From Undaria pinnatifida (taxonomy: Eukaryota > Sar > Phaeophyceae > Laminariales > Alariaceae), in the NCBI GenBank assembly GCA_012845835.1, contig JABAKD010000012.1:2155570-2219569 (forward strand): a stretch of DNA of 64,000 bases. The letters run 5' to 3'. The notes below the pieces were generated by a model. That model searched no databases. It had not been told where the DNA came from and saw only the letters and a list, made by a program, of their open reading frames with translations. Of the stretch, positions 41,219-51,088 are shown one piece after another. Each line of letters starts with the position of its first letter. Positions within the stretch are counted from its first letter, which is position 1. Both the position numbers and the translations under genes were made by a program.

Positions 41219-41442
41219 GGAGACCCAAGCGATCAAGAGGATCTCATCGAAGCTTTGGGGGAGATCCGCGAAGTAGGCTGGGACGGTCTCCCGGAGGATT
41301 TCCGATTGCGCTTCACCTTCCACCCCTCCATAGGAAGCCGATATGCGTTGGCGTTGGGGAGCTGGGATCAGTACAAACGAACCATTGCTAGAGACGTGCT
41401 AGGCACCATGAGGTCGAATTTCCACCAATTCCCACGTCCGTG
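41219..41442 (+). CDS. Glycosyltransferase-like protein, exon 2
   Basis: Follows AG at 41217-41218 and ends before a consensus donor GTGAGT at 41443; phase 0 in, phase 2 out. Encodes GDPSDQEDLIEALGEIREVG, WDGLPEDFRLRFTFHPSIGS and RYALALGSWDQYKRTIARDV, ending FHQFPRP plus TG. The Leu/Glu-rich start and the Arg-Phe-Phe-His run look like a conserved fold. The sequence upstream of 41219 in the same ORF is intron. Confidence 0.7.
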
Positions 41443-41534
41443 GTGAGTGTTTCGTAGCAGTAGCTTACTCTCAATCCTACACCAGTAGTATTAGTAGAAG
41501 TACGCAAGCGTTTACGGTGTACGGAAAAGTCGTT

Positions 41535-41786
41535 CTACGGTAGCTCCCCCAAATTTTCGTTCAAAAATCGCCGGCTTTGAAACCAGATCCCGGCCGTACT
41601 TCCTGAAATACGGCACCGCTTGCCGCCCAGACGTCATCGTCCAACGGTCCTTATTTTATGCAAACAAGAAAATACGTGTAAAGGATATTTTTTTCCATGG
41701 CATTCTTATCCCTCGTGTCGAGCAGCCATAAATCGTGCGCTAAAGAAATCGCTGGGTTGGGGGGGGGGGGCTATCGTGCCGTAGAA
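41535..41786 (-). mobile_element. MITE-B in intron 2
   Basis: CTACGGTAGCTCCCCC at the left, GGGGGGGCTATCGTGCCGTAG at the right. Interior words ATCGCCGGCTTTGAAACCAG and GTGTCGAGCAGCCATAAATC match the copy at 56387-56639, same orientation. About 252 bp. Splice donor of exon 2 is 90 bp upstream. Confidence 0.8.
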
Positions 41787-42082
41787 TCAGTCTGAAGTAT
41801 AGGACGTAAAATAAGGAAAAAACGAATGCTACGTACACGGTATCATAGAGGTGTGCTCACCATTTTTTTCCCCTTGCAAGGTTGTTGGCTTAATTAGGAG
41901 CTCTATACCCCCCCCCAAAAAAAAACTGTGCATTGGAGTAAACTGAAAGTGCAACACGATGGACAGACCCAGAGATGGGCTAGCATAGGGCATGCACAAC
42001 GAACATTTATTTTAAAATAAAACACAACATGCCGTCGAATTTTTGGTAAAGAAAGCCTGAGCCCTGCGTCGTTCAAAATATA

Positions 42083-42121
42083 TCAAACAAAAACAAACAA
42101 ACAAAAACAAACAAACAAAAA
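42083..42121 (+). repeat. (CAAA)n microsatellite
   Basis: Alternating CAAACAAAAACAAACAAA units in intron 2. Confidence 0.85.
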
Positions 42122-42648
42122 GTGCTACCTCTATGGTATACACCAGGCTTCAAGAGAGAAATACCATTGGCAGTTATGTCATTTACATGAACATAATGGA
42201 TCCATGGGAGCAGATGTACCTAAGTTACAGAGTAGAACGCACCTTCTCCCAAAAAAGAAAGCCCAGTCTGGGTCAGCACTTTTTATGTTTCTGCTGTGTT
42301 TCTTGTTGTTCGTCCCTGTACCTTTTTTTTTTTTTTATCCTCCGGCGGATGGGGAAAAATAAAGCTTTAGCTCACCACACTTCCACGTATTTTCATACGC
42401 GTCGTGTGTCGATTTAGCTCAGCTGCTTTCGCAGCCGAACGCTAGCTGGCGCACCCTTCGGGTCCCATTGTAGGTATAGCGTAAGCTGTCCCTATCAGTG
42501 GTCTTCGTTACAACCCCGGCAGCGCAAGCTGCCGTTGTATACGGATGCGTGTGTATGTCGACCCGGCCTGTCCCCTGAGGGCCAGTTTCGGTGGAGATAG
42601 CCACCCGGAATGTCATATTTCCGGGTAGTGTGGGACTTGCGCAAGCTT

Positions 42649-42860
42649 TGTACCGTATAGAAAAACCACAAGTTCTCCCCCATGTATTATGTAAAAAAAC
42701 AATTCCATGATCTGGGTATACAAGAAAAAAAAAAAAAAGTCATTTTGCTTTTGGCAAAAAAAATCATAACATTCCGACGATTTCGAGTTAAGGAGCAAAG
42801 CCCTGTCCTTTCCGAGAAAAAAAAATGGCCGAAATCTGCTAACCCCCTATTATTGTAGCA
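42649..42860 (-). mobile_element. MITE-A in intron 2, decayed
   Basis: On - the start TIR TGCTACAATAATAGGGG lies at 42844-42860; inside are TTCGGCCATTTTTTTTT-like and CTCCTTAACTCGAAATCGTC words. The other end (TGTACCGTATAG at 42649) is weakly preserved. It ends about 100 bp upstream of exon 3. Confidence 0.6.
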
Positions 42861-42961
42861 CGCGTCTGAGCTTACAAGGGCTACCCCAACCGCGGCAGGG
42901 CTCAGAGCACCTCCCGTTATCGTCCACGCCAATATACCGATCGATGCTTGCTTCTTCACAG

Positions 42962-43235
42962 GTACAACAAAAGACCTGCGTGCGAATACAGCCCGTCCCA
43001 GCTAAACTTCGCGATTCATGTTCGAATGGGAGACAGAACGGGCATTCAGGGAAGCCTGGACGTGCAGTACTTCGAGCGGTTGCACGATTTTATGGATGTG
43101 GTGACGATGGCGGTGTTGGAAAGGGGGCTGTCCGCGCCAATGTTCCACGTCTTTACGGAGACGGGATTTCCCTGTCCAACCGTCGAAACAGGGATGTTTC
43201 CGGAATTCCCGGTATGGCCGGTGGAGATTGACCAG
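42962..43235 (+). CDS. Glycosyltransferase-like protein, exon 3 (HVRMGD motif)
   Basis: Acceptor GCTTCTTCACAG ends at 42961; the first base completes a Trp codon with TG from exon 2 (phase 2). Encodes YNKRPACEYSPSQLNFAIHV followed by RMGDRT, then YFERLHDFMDVVT, APMFHVFTETGFPCP and FPEFPVWPVEIDQ. The HVRxGD box resembles motif I (HxRxxD) of GT11/GT23/O-fucosyltransferase-type enzymes, which contacts GDP-fucose. Donor CAG|GTATGC, phase 0. Confidence 0.75.
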
Positions 43236-43620
43236 GTATGCCCCCTACTTTACGGTGATCAACAAGGTCTATAGACATGCAAAGTTAAAAGGCTGTGCCG
43301 AGCGCACACGATGGGTATTTTTCCCGTGCCGCATGACAATGATCCCGGGATTTTCGGTATGGCTGAAGCTCGAGGTTGCCCAGGCGCACTGATTGGGGGT
43401 CTCCTGTTGCTGAACAGGCCTGTTCGCGCAAAGTTTAGGCTGTCCCGAGCACGCATGCCGAGTATTTTCTCGTCGTGCGCCATTCATACGTCAGAAATTC
43501 CGGTACATGGCCTATTAAGATCGACCAAGCACGCTTTTCTCCTGCTGCATACGGGTGTTCAAGCAATGTGCGCCGAAGCGCTGGCTGTCCCGAGCACGCA
43601 TGGTTATTATTTAGTACCTG
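43218..43620 (+). repeat. Tandem decayed copies of the exon 3 end and donor
   Basis: The exon 3 border GGTATGGCCGGTGGAGATTG..ACCAGGTATGC is repeated in degraded form near 43350 (TTCGGTATGGCTGAAGCTCG) and 43498 (TTCCGGTACATGGCC..GATCGACCAAGCACG). Each is followed by a GC-rich stretch ending CTGTCCCGAGCACGCATG or CTGTGCCGAGCGCACACG. Unit length about 130-150 bp. A fourth lies at 44285-44412. Confidence 0.65.
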
Positions 43621-43627
43621 GTATATA

Positions 43628-44245
43628 TTATAAAAAATGAAAATACACTCCAGCTGTGAGATCGAAGATTTCGTCGAAACTCATCTTTGCAAGCTGTATG
43701 TGATACTCCGATCGCGCGCATTACGAGTTGTGTGTCCTCATTAAGGATATAGGTCGGCGACTCCCCTTACAACTACAGTGTAGCTATCAGGGTCAACAGG
43801 ATGATTTTAGTCAGTCTGTGCGCGGAAACTATAAAACCCGTTTCTGAGGGGGACAAAATCTGACAGCTGTTAAGGGAAAGGGGGCCTGGTTTTGATCAAA
43901 AGCGAGCGGGTTTGGAGGGGGGGGGGGGGGGGGGGGGGGGGAAGGGGGCAATTTGTGCATGTAAGCTATAAATTATTTCAAGGGGATAAATCTGACGGTT
44001 TTGGCACCAGTATATTATTGGGGGCGCGGGGGGGGGGGTTGTGGCCGGGGGGGGGGGGGGGGCGGGGGGGGCAGCTCAATATGTGCCTGGAAACTATACA
44101 TTATTTTGAGGGAATAAATGTGACGGTTTTGGAAATAATACATCAGTTTATCATGTATATCCTGGGGTAAGTCGTACAATCAGTGAGTAAAGAGAGGGTG
44201 GAGTGTTCGAGGGGGTGGGGTTGGGATGGGTTGGGGGGGAATATA
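43628..44245 (+). repeat. R1/R2 composite repeat, + copy (intron 3)
   Basis: R1 at 43628-43830, R2 units after it with GCGCGGAAACTATAAAACCC, GGGGGACAAAATCTGACAGC, GGGGATAAATCTGACGG and GTAAGTCGTACAATCAGTGAG. G runs lie at 43918-43940, 44030-44037 and 44047-44060. It is the best-preserved reading of the family in the + direction. It splits the tandem exon-end repeats into two parts. Confidence 0.85.
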
Positions 44246-44284
44246 TAGACTATTTACTTATGGTACGACAGGAGCGAGAGCATT

Positions 44285-44412
44285 TGTGGTATGGCCCTGA
44301 TCAAGACTGACCAGGTATGACATATATCTCCTACTACAAACGGGGATCCAAACTTCGGGCGGCGCGAAGGTTAGGCTTTCCCGAGCACGCACGCGTGGTG
44401 TATGCCTACTAC
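44285..44412 (+). repeat. Fourth exon-3-end repeat unit
   Basis: TTTGTGGTATGGCCCTGATCAAGACTGACCAGGTATG (short pieces shown elsewhere) keeps the GACCAGGTATG donor context; GGCTTTCCCGAGCACGCACG ends the unit. It is separated from units 1-3 by the R1/R2 insertion. Confidence 0.6.
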
Positions 44413-44454
44413 TACACAGTACCTGGTACTTGTTAAACAAACAAAATCTCTAGG

Positions 44455-44930
44455 GTGTGTCAAGGTATTAGTGGGGTATTAGTCCGTTTGGCCACTTGCA
44501 AAAAAAGGTTAACCAATAGACTATAGCTTTCCCGAACTAAGCCTTATAACTCTCCCCCCCCCTGAAACGGCGGGATAGCGGGTCGGCCGGATACACGGGC
44601 AGACCTGTCAATATCCAAGCCGTTTCGTTTCCTGGGTATACCGGGGAGAGTATTTTTCAAGTTCGACACGGGAAAAGTCTGGAAAAGTTCATTATGGTGG
44701 GTATGTCCAAAAAGAAAACATGGTCCCGCCGACGACGCCATTTGTTAAGGTATTAGTGTGGTATTACGAGTCCGTTTGGCCACTTGCAAAAGGTTAACCC
44801 CTTTACAACTGGAAACCCGTTTTGGGGGAAAAAAATACTTGGATTTAGTAAAGGGAGGGATTTGGGGACTCTAAAGGGGTTAACCAATGAAGCTTACCCA
44901 AACTAAGCCTTGAGCCTTACAACAGGTACC
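44455..44930 (+). repeat. Direct duplication around GGTATTAGTCCGTTTGGCC
   Basis: GTATTAGTCCGTTTGGCCAC at 44472 and AGTCCGTTTGGCCACTTGC at 44768, each followed by AAAAGGTTAACC and later GAACTAAGCCTTATAACTC / AACTAAGCCTTGAGCC. The second copy holds an extra segment. Non-coding. Confidence 0.65.
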
Positions 44931-45332
44931 CCCTTGCAGCAGCACCGACCCTGCGGGGAGAAACCGATAAGTTTATCTCTTCCCTGAGAAAGTCTTCCCT
45001 ACTCTATACGAGATTCGGTGCAAAAACAGCTGTCGCACGCAACTGTTTCGCAAAGTTTTCTTGTGGGGGTCCTTCCCGCTCCTGAGACCCGCTAGTTTAC
45101 CGGTATCATAGTTGTGAACGAAGGTCGGGACGGACGATCGAAGGTGTTACCGCTATATCGAGATCCCTTTCTTGGTGCGGTGTCTTGACAGACAACGATA
45201 CCAACACTGACTGGAGTGGGAGCCTCCGCACTACTATCCTTGCAGGCCTTTTAGCAACCGAAAAAGGGTTTACAAGAGCACTACTAGCCGAACACCATCA
45301 TCGTGTTCCCACGTTAGTGCGGTACCCTCTAG

Positions 45333-45600
45333 TGCGGGATTCCACTTTAGTGCGGTGGACATCGCTTATTGTCACGGTCTTTCTTGCTCTCCTTACAGAA
45401 TGCTACTGAACAGCAACATCCCGGGATAGTGCGGTGTCCCAGTTTAGTGCGGTGGAATCTCTTGTCACGACCTTGCTCGTCCTGTAGAGTGCTGCTGAAC
45501 AGCCCCATCTCGCGGGATAGTGCGGGGTCCCACTTTAGTGCTGGTGCTGTTGTTAGAGGAACACTCTACAGGACGAGCGAGGTCGTGACAAGCGATTTTC
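45333..45600. repeat. Tandem repeat with terminal hairpin
   Basis: Two to three copies of a unit of about 107 bp bounded by GGGATAGTGCGG..CCCACTTTAGTGC. The stretch CTTGTCACGACCTTGCTCG..GTAGAGTG (about 45468-45498) is mirrored at 45562-45594, so the last copy can fold back. The whole lies in intron 3. Confidence 0.7.
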
Positions 45601-46189
45601 GCCACCGCTGTAAAAAGAAACACCGCACGCACTAAAGGGTACCAGGAACTGCACTACAGTAACGTGGGACAACGACCGTGTTCGGGTATCCTATGGTTCA
45701 TTTTCAAACCCTCTTCTTGGCCAAAATAGGCCTCCAAAGGAACATGACACCCTCCGTATACAGCTGTTGTTGTTATCTCACATTACAGAGTGCAGTATAG
45801 CAGCAAGGCTACGGGTTGGGTGGGGTGGGGATGTACTCCCTTTGTTGTCAGTATCGGGCTGGAGCCACTCGCACGAGCGAATCTGTACCCCTCACCGCCG
45901 ACGAAAGGACTGTCGGCGATTTGTTTGACGCAGCGTGAATCTAACCATTGTATTGCGGGTTTCATATCGAAAGTTATAAAGCGGGACGATGTCGTCGTGA
46001 GACAGCAAAAAGAACGGGGGGATCCATCGCTCGCTCGCGCGAATGTCCCCCGACGAGCCACCAGCGAAACAAAGCCCCAAAAGTGACCCCAGCCTTTTGT
46101 TCGTATGGCCAAAGCTACGAAAGAGGGGCAGCAATTTAACGGCCAACGAGTTTCCGGCTGACAGGGTTTTTAGCTCTCATCTTCAGAAA

Positions 46190-46420
46190 CTATTATAAAA
46201 ATTAAAATACAATCCAGCTGTGAGATCGAATATTTTGTCGAAACTCATCTTTGCAAGCTGTGTGTGATACTCCGATCGCGCGTATTACGGGTTGTGTGTC
46301 ATCATTATGGATATAGGTCGGCGACTCCCCTTGCAACTACAGTGTAGCTATCAGGGTCAACAGGGAGATGTTAGGCAGTCTGTGCGCGGAAACTATAAAA
46401 CCCTTTTCATTATACCATGC
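46190..46420 (+). repeat. R1 repeat with short R2 part (intron 3)
   Basis: Starts TTATAAAAATTAAAATACAA, then CCAGCTGTGAGATCGAATAT and CCTCATTA.GGATATAGGTCG through GCGCGGAAACTATAAAACCC, where it ends. The poly-G part is missing. Confidence 0.75.
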
Positions 46421-46743
46421 CCTAGGTATACGAAGCAAAAAAAAGAATGTGTCAAATTGCGATGGTGTTGGGTTAAAACGCCTCTTCTTCTTCGATCTCA
46501 GAATATAGACTATGTTTTTGCCGAAACGTGCTTCCCGCATCACGTACGAAGTAGCACGTGCGTCCTCACAAAAAACTCTACTACTGACCCATTTCCAACT
46601 CCTAAAAAATGATCCTCTGCTGTTGTGGTCTAACTCCAAGTGTTTCGTCCCTTTGTCGGGAGTGCGGTGCTAAAAGGGTCACAGAACATTTTCGCGAACC
46701 CTCGTGTATATCCAATGCGTGACGGTACCGCGCGTGTGCGCAG

Positions 46744-46908
46744 ATTCCCGCATGCGTCAGCGCGGTTAGGCCGGACGACTGCCCAGAAAAGCGAGCGGGC
46801 GCCAACAACTGCAACGCGGACCGGACGGGCATATTCCACGTGGTGGGGAAGCCCCTGGTCCTGCACGTCGGGGATAACGTCCACGAGTGTCTCTCGTGCA
46901 TGATTCAG
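46744..46908 (+). CDS. Glycosyltransferase-like protein, exon 4
   Basis: Acceptor GTGTGCGCAG ends at 46743, donor GTGCGA at 46909; phase 0 on both sides, 55 codons. Encodes IPACVSAVRPDDCPEKRAGA, NNCNADRTGIFHVVGKPLVL and HVGDNVHECLSCMIQ. Four Cys residues suggest disulfides of a lumenal domain. It joins the WPVEIDQ end of exon 3 to the ADGVLMGC start of exon 5 without frame change. Reading upstream of 46744 soon meets a stop. Confidence 0.7.
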
Positions 46909-47139
46909 GTGCGAAAGGTGTCATCGAAAGAAACGTGCACTGTCTTTAGGGAGGCGCCCACGATGCTATTGTTATAGAGGTAGCCCATTATTTATTTATT
47001 TTATACTGAATTGGGACGGGGTTTTTCTCAACCCGAAATCGTTGGACTCGTTGGAAACGATTTCACTATTATTTTCCCTGGCTGGGAGGTTTCTTCTTCT
47101 TTTGTATCTCTGCAGGCTGGTTCACGTATGTACATAGAA

Positions 47140-47472
47140 AAAATGAATGTTGTTGTTGTTGTTATTCTCACATTAACTCGCACAATCAAGTCCGTGGTCA
47201 CAGGACAGGCTCCAGTCACTCTGGAGCTGAGGAATACCCCAGGGAAAAACACACACAACCCAAGGTGGTACACGCATATATCACAGCTGACGCAATTCAT
47301 GCCTCAACCAGAAACATATAAAAGTGAAATCGGGAGTCAGTCTACGATGTGCCAGGTCCAGGCCGGTGCATACGTCTCACTACTCACGCCTGGAGAAACC
47401 AAATATTCCGATTGCCACCCAAGTAAGACTACCACGTATATATTACACGTAGTATCTATCACTACGCATATT
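47140..47472 (+). mobile_element. R5 element (intron 4)
   Basis: Starts near TGTTGTTGTTGTTATTC, includes ACAGGCTCCAGTCACTCTGG and ACGTAGTATCTATCACTACG. It matches 5903-6233 inverted. The long ORF 47011-47691 that spans it has no support outside the repeat and is not called as a gene. Confidence 0.7.
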
Positions 47473-47945
47473 CCCCGGCGGATGTCCACGCCGTTTTTTC
47501 GATTCAGACCCGTGAAAGTTCGCACACGTCTTCTATTTATGTGCCATTCTCCTTGCGAAGACCTCACCTGTCGCGGGGGAGGAGGGGGGGGTACATGGAG
47601 GATTCTGATTTTTCGCCAGCCAGTGTTTAAGATTTTTGTTGAAGAATACGAAGACCTGTCATTGATCGGTACGAGTTTCGCTCCTACCTAGCTAGAGACA
47701 GCCCGAAGCCGTACAAAAAAAAAAAAAAACCGTGTCATCCTTTTCCACTGGCCATGGGGGTCAGTCAGTTAGGAATACCAAACATTCGCCCTTCGACCGG
47801 ATATTGCGAGCGGCATTCATTCGCCGGCAGTAAAGTAGAGCTTATTACCACTTCTTCGAGACGATGGTTGACCCACACCCACACTGACTGTTACTGTGTA
47901 GGAGCCGAAGGGGGTTTCACCCTGTACCTTGGATGTTTGTGATTC

Positions 47946-47993
47946 GTTGGATTAAGGTTCGGGTTAGGGTCAGGGTTAGGGTTCATGGATGGG
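47946..47993 (+). repeat. Interstitial telomere-like repeat
   Basis: AAGGTTCGGGTTAGGGTCAGGGTTAGGGTTC contains TTAGGG-type words in one orientation (given here as separate motifs TTAGGGT). The run is short and degenerate, inside intron 4, so it is not a chromosome end. Confidence 0.6.
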
Positions 47994-48254
47994 CCATTTC
48001 CTCGAAAAAGCGGTATAAAGGTACATACACCCTTTTTGCCCGGGAGAGAATTTGGGGGCGGGGTTAACACGTGCTAAGGTCGAGGTTCCGTCTTTTTGTT
48101 TTTATTCTGGTGAGGTTCGTCAATCTGGAGAACACTTTACCGATATAGGTACGAATACAACGAAAGTATGAGTGCATATAAAAATAAGGAAATTCCGGCG
48201 ATGTCGGGTTAATAAGTGGCCGCGTAGTTCAGGCACCATTTTACAAAAATCAAA

Positions 48255-48440
48255 AATAAATGTGAAGTATAGAGAGATGTACCACGCGCAGCTTACTTAA
48301 AAAGTTAGGCTTTCAACCATCCACTCACAGCTGAATCGTAAATAAATGTGAAAGTTAGAGGGATGTACCACTCACAGCTTACTTACAAAGTTGGGCTTCA
48401 ACCATCCAAATCGGTTGTACTCACAGCTGACGTTTTTTTT
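48255..48440 (+). repeat. About 85-bp tandem repeat, 2 copies
   Basis: AAATAAATGTGAAGTATAGAG..GATGTACCACGCGCAGCTTAC and AAATAAATGTGAAAGTTAGAG..GATGTACCACTCACAGCTTAC, each followed by AAGTT.GGCTT.CAACCATCC. Intron 4, non-coding. Confidence 0.75.
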
Positions 48441-48827
48441 TTTTTTTTCTTATTTTAACGCTACCTCCTATGGTAGCATTCGTCTACGGTGTGGGTTGGC
48501 CCATCCGATTGCACTTTTGGTTCACGAAAACCAAAAAACAACCCGTGAGGTGGAGCTCTTCAAGCGTACCACCCTCAGAAGGCAACACATGGCGCACCTC
48601 TGCCCATAGCACGCGCCTTGGGGTGAATTTTCTGTGTATGGGTCACTGCGCACAAGATCCCTGTACCGTAATGGAGGTGTTAATCGGCGACGAAGAACGA
48701 TACGTTAGGAATGCGCCGATTAATAGCGTTTTCAGAACCCCCTCTCGCGTGAGAAGATCTACCTTATATACCGTACCCAAACATTCCCTTTGATAATAAA
48801 GTAAATATGTTGGAAAAACTGAACACT

Positions 48828-48890
48828 ACACTCCATCTATCTGTGAGATCGAAATTTAGTCAAAACCCATCTTTGCAAATATGCGCATCC
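48828..48890 (+). repeat. R1 fragment
   Basis: CACTCCATCTATCTGTGAGA and AAAACCCATCTTTGCAAATA are degraded R1 words in intron 4. Confidence 0.5.
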
Positions 48891-49077
48891 ATGTCCCGAT
48901 GAAGGACTCGAATGGCTCGCTGAAGAACTCCCGTAGCAGGCTGGCTTAGGCATTTTTTCTCGAATAATCTTGAAAAATATGGAGATGGGACTCCAGCGGC
49001 GTTGCTGAGGGGTTCCTCTCATTTAGGCGGCCCCGTTCACATGGATATTGACCAAGGTGCGTGCTACTCTCGACCCA

Positions 49078-49362
49078 TGCTACGATATAGGTATTAAGGT
49101 ATACCTTTTTTTGGTGAAAATGCTTTTGGAATGACAGGGATCCTCAACCCGAATTCGTCGGGTACACGCCATTTTTTTGCATGTGATGATTCTTGTTGTG
49201 TGTGCTTCGTAGGCCATGGGACTTTTAATCCGGGATCAAAGCAGTTTTTGGATTTTTTGTCCAAACCAGTTTTTGGGTTAATAAGAAGGACATGTCTTAA
49301 CCTCCGCCTAAAGAGAGGAATTTTAGAGAAAAAAAAGTGGTGCACTACCTCTATCGACACGC
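49078..49362 (+). mobile_element. MITE-A in intron 4
   Basis: TGCTACGATATAGGT at the left, GTGCACTACCTCTATCGACA at the right. Interior GAATGACAGGGATCCTCAAC, GTAGGCCATGGGACTTTTAATCC-type and GTCTTAACCTCC words match other copies. About 285 bp. Confidence 0.8.
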
Positions 49363-49412
49363 GTTTCTCCTACATGTATAGCACCACCCTTCCAAGAAGA
49401 GCGGATGAAGAG

Positions 49413-49450
49413 TGATCGATGATTGTTGATTGTTGATTGTTGATTGTTGA
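49413..49450 (+). repeat. (ATTGTTG)n microsatellite
   Basis: Five units of GATTGTT near the right edge of the MITE-A copy. Confidence 0.85.
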
Positions 49451-50438
49451 ACAGTCATCCCACGCCAGGTGTTAGTCTTTTGGGGGGGGGGGGCACACGC
49501 CTGTCTCTAATCGGTTGAGCTCCGCCGATGCACAGAACTACCGGTTGGGAGGATCATATTACCATTAGTTTCGAGTTGGGACTATCACACTATTACACTA
49601 ATACACTAGTGCTATCACTGTCGTGGAAATGATGGTAGGGTTGCAAGAAGCAATGTCTTCGAAGTCGCGCCTTCCTTGGGTGAAATATTGGCCTCCTTCA
49701 CCCTCCAGGAATCGCAAACTTCTGCTTTGCACCCCTTGGCGTGGGATGACTCTCCGCCCCTGTCGGGTCTCCCGGCGTACAATGGCAGAGTTGTCGAATG
49801 CCATAATGCAGGGGGTGGGAACAAGCACATATTTTTGTTGCTGTCATGTTGCATACCAGAGGTTTCAGCGCTGCTGCCATGAAGAGGTGTCCCACGCGTA
49901 CTCGATCAAAATAAGTGGTCCCAAAAAACACGTAGGCAGGTCTCAAGGGGGTTGATTAAACGCGCTCCTAGCGGGGACTAGCCCGTGTCACTAGGCTCTG
50001 AAACCGCTCAATCGATGAATCCACGTCTTTTTTTCCCCCCCGAAAGGTGCGTGTCCCATCCCACTCCATCGTAGAGCTACTGGAGTATATGCTGTTCTCC
50101 CCTGTGGACGTGGACAAGATTAGATCTGTCAATGGAGTCAACACACTCACTCCGGAGTTGTCGAAACCCTACCACCACCTGTGACCATGGGCTGCACTAC
50201 GGAGACGCGTTAGCATCAAACCAACAAACAACAATCCTCAACCACCGCGTCGTGCTCAAAAAACTGCTCTCAACCCCCAGCCGAACGCATCAAACAAACG
50301 ACAACCCACATCCACCACGTCGTGCACAAAACCCGCTCCCGACCAACCCCCAACCGGTCCAACTCACAACTCTCGAAGATGTTGACATATCTTGTTTACT
50401 AAACCCGAATTGATCCCTCGTGTGGCGAACGCTTTCAG

Positions 50439-50756
50439 GCCGACGGCGTGCTCATGGGGTGCTCCACGTTCGGCCAGGTAGCCGGCCTGTTCACCGAAGG
50501 GATTAAGTTCTTCTCGGTGGGGTGCGTCGGGCACATGACCCCGGTCCAGTACAGGATGATCCCGCCCCTAGCCATCGCAGAGTACGGTCACATGTGGGTG
50601 CCTATCGACGGCTCTTGGCGAGACCCGGCGCTGACCGCTGCCGGAACTTTTGACGTGGCCCTCACGAAGCTGATACACGACAAGAATGTTCGTGTTGAGG
50701 AGGAGGTGCGAGGACACGTGAGAAATCAACCGCGCAGTCGGCATCGGTACGAGTAG
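50439..50756 (+). CDS. Glycosyltransferase-like protein, exon 5 (C-terminal lobe)
   Basis: Acceptor AACGCTTTCAG ends at 50438; phase 0. Encodes ADGVLMGCSTFGQVAGLFTE, GIKFFSVGCVGHMTPVQYRM, IPPLAIAEYGHMWVPIDGSW and RDPALTAAGTFDVALTKLIH, then a charged tail and TAG. The D-x-x-x-x-G-C-S-T-F-x-x-x-A-G pattern recalls the last conserved motif of fucosyltransferase-type GT-B folds (D...S.F...G). A donor-like GTGCGA at 50705 or GTGAGA at 50718 could extend the gene to another exon; the stop model is simplest. Confidence 0.7.
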   Translation, partial: ADGVLMGCSTFGQVAGLFTEGIKFFSVGCVGHMTPVQYRMIPPLAIAEYGHMWVPIDGSWRDPALTAAGTFDVALTKLIHDKNVRVEEEVRGHVRNQPRSRHRYE

Positions 50757-50809
50757 GGTGCCCTCAGGGGGGAATGGAGAACAGCACGATTTGACGGGGG
50801 AGAGTTTGT

Positions 50810-51022
50810 GTGACACTGGAGATGGGCACGGTGCACCTGCTAGATACTAGCCCCCTGCTGGAGACAAGCAGCGTGCGCCTACCTGCCATTGACCCCGATC
50901 GACAGCGCTTGCTATTGTCAGCGGGCGCCCTCTACCCGCAATCGTACGCTTTTTTTTTAGAACACGCGGCCAAGGTCAGCCGGCAAAGGGGGGTTGCACA
51001 AGCAAGAGGAGCACTGTTCTAG
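50810..51022 (+). CDS. ORF downstream of the glycosyltransferase-like gene, possible exon
   Basis: GC-rich frame reading EMGTVHLLDTSPLLETSSVR and LPAIDPDRQRLLLSAGALYP, then QSYAFFLEHAAKVSRQRG. Amino acid usage looks protein-like, and AAG|GTCAGC at about 50974 is a possible donor. It could be a further exon of the upstream gene or part of another. No family recognised. Confidence 0.3.
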   Translation: MTLEMGTVHLLDTSPLLETSSVRLPAIDPDRQRLLLSAGALYPQSYAFFLEHAAKVSRQRGVAQARGALF

Positions 51023-51088
51023 CTGGGAGGGGGGAGGGGGGTACTCACATGCCATGCATGGTCGCAGCAGTACCGGCGAATATCTGCA

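Larger units (their letters stand above)
29103..50756 (+). other. Glycosyltransferase-like gene locus, five coding exons
   Basis: Joint model of the five exons listed separately. Coding lengths are 660, 224, 274, 165 and 318 bp, total 1641 bp including stop, 546 residues. Donors are GTGAGA, GTGAGT, GTATGC and GTGCGA; acceptors are GCGCAG, TTCACAG, GTGCGCAG and CTTTCAG. Phases agree at all four junctions. Introns are 11,456, 1,519, 3,508 and 3,530 bp and hold SINE, MITE-A/B, R1/R2, R5 and Copia-2 sequence. Transcription across TE-filled introns is expected but unproven. An undetected small exon in intron 1 is possible. Confidence 0.7.

Noticed and set aside
47011-47691. 226-codon ORF
   Set aside because: Half of it is the R5 element, whose other copy has no matching frame; no protein motif is seen.
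50118-50413. Pro/Thr/Asn-rich ORF 50132-50413
   Set aside because: Low-complexity CAAC/CCAC sequence in intron 4, upstream of the exon 5 acceptor; no motif.
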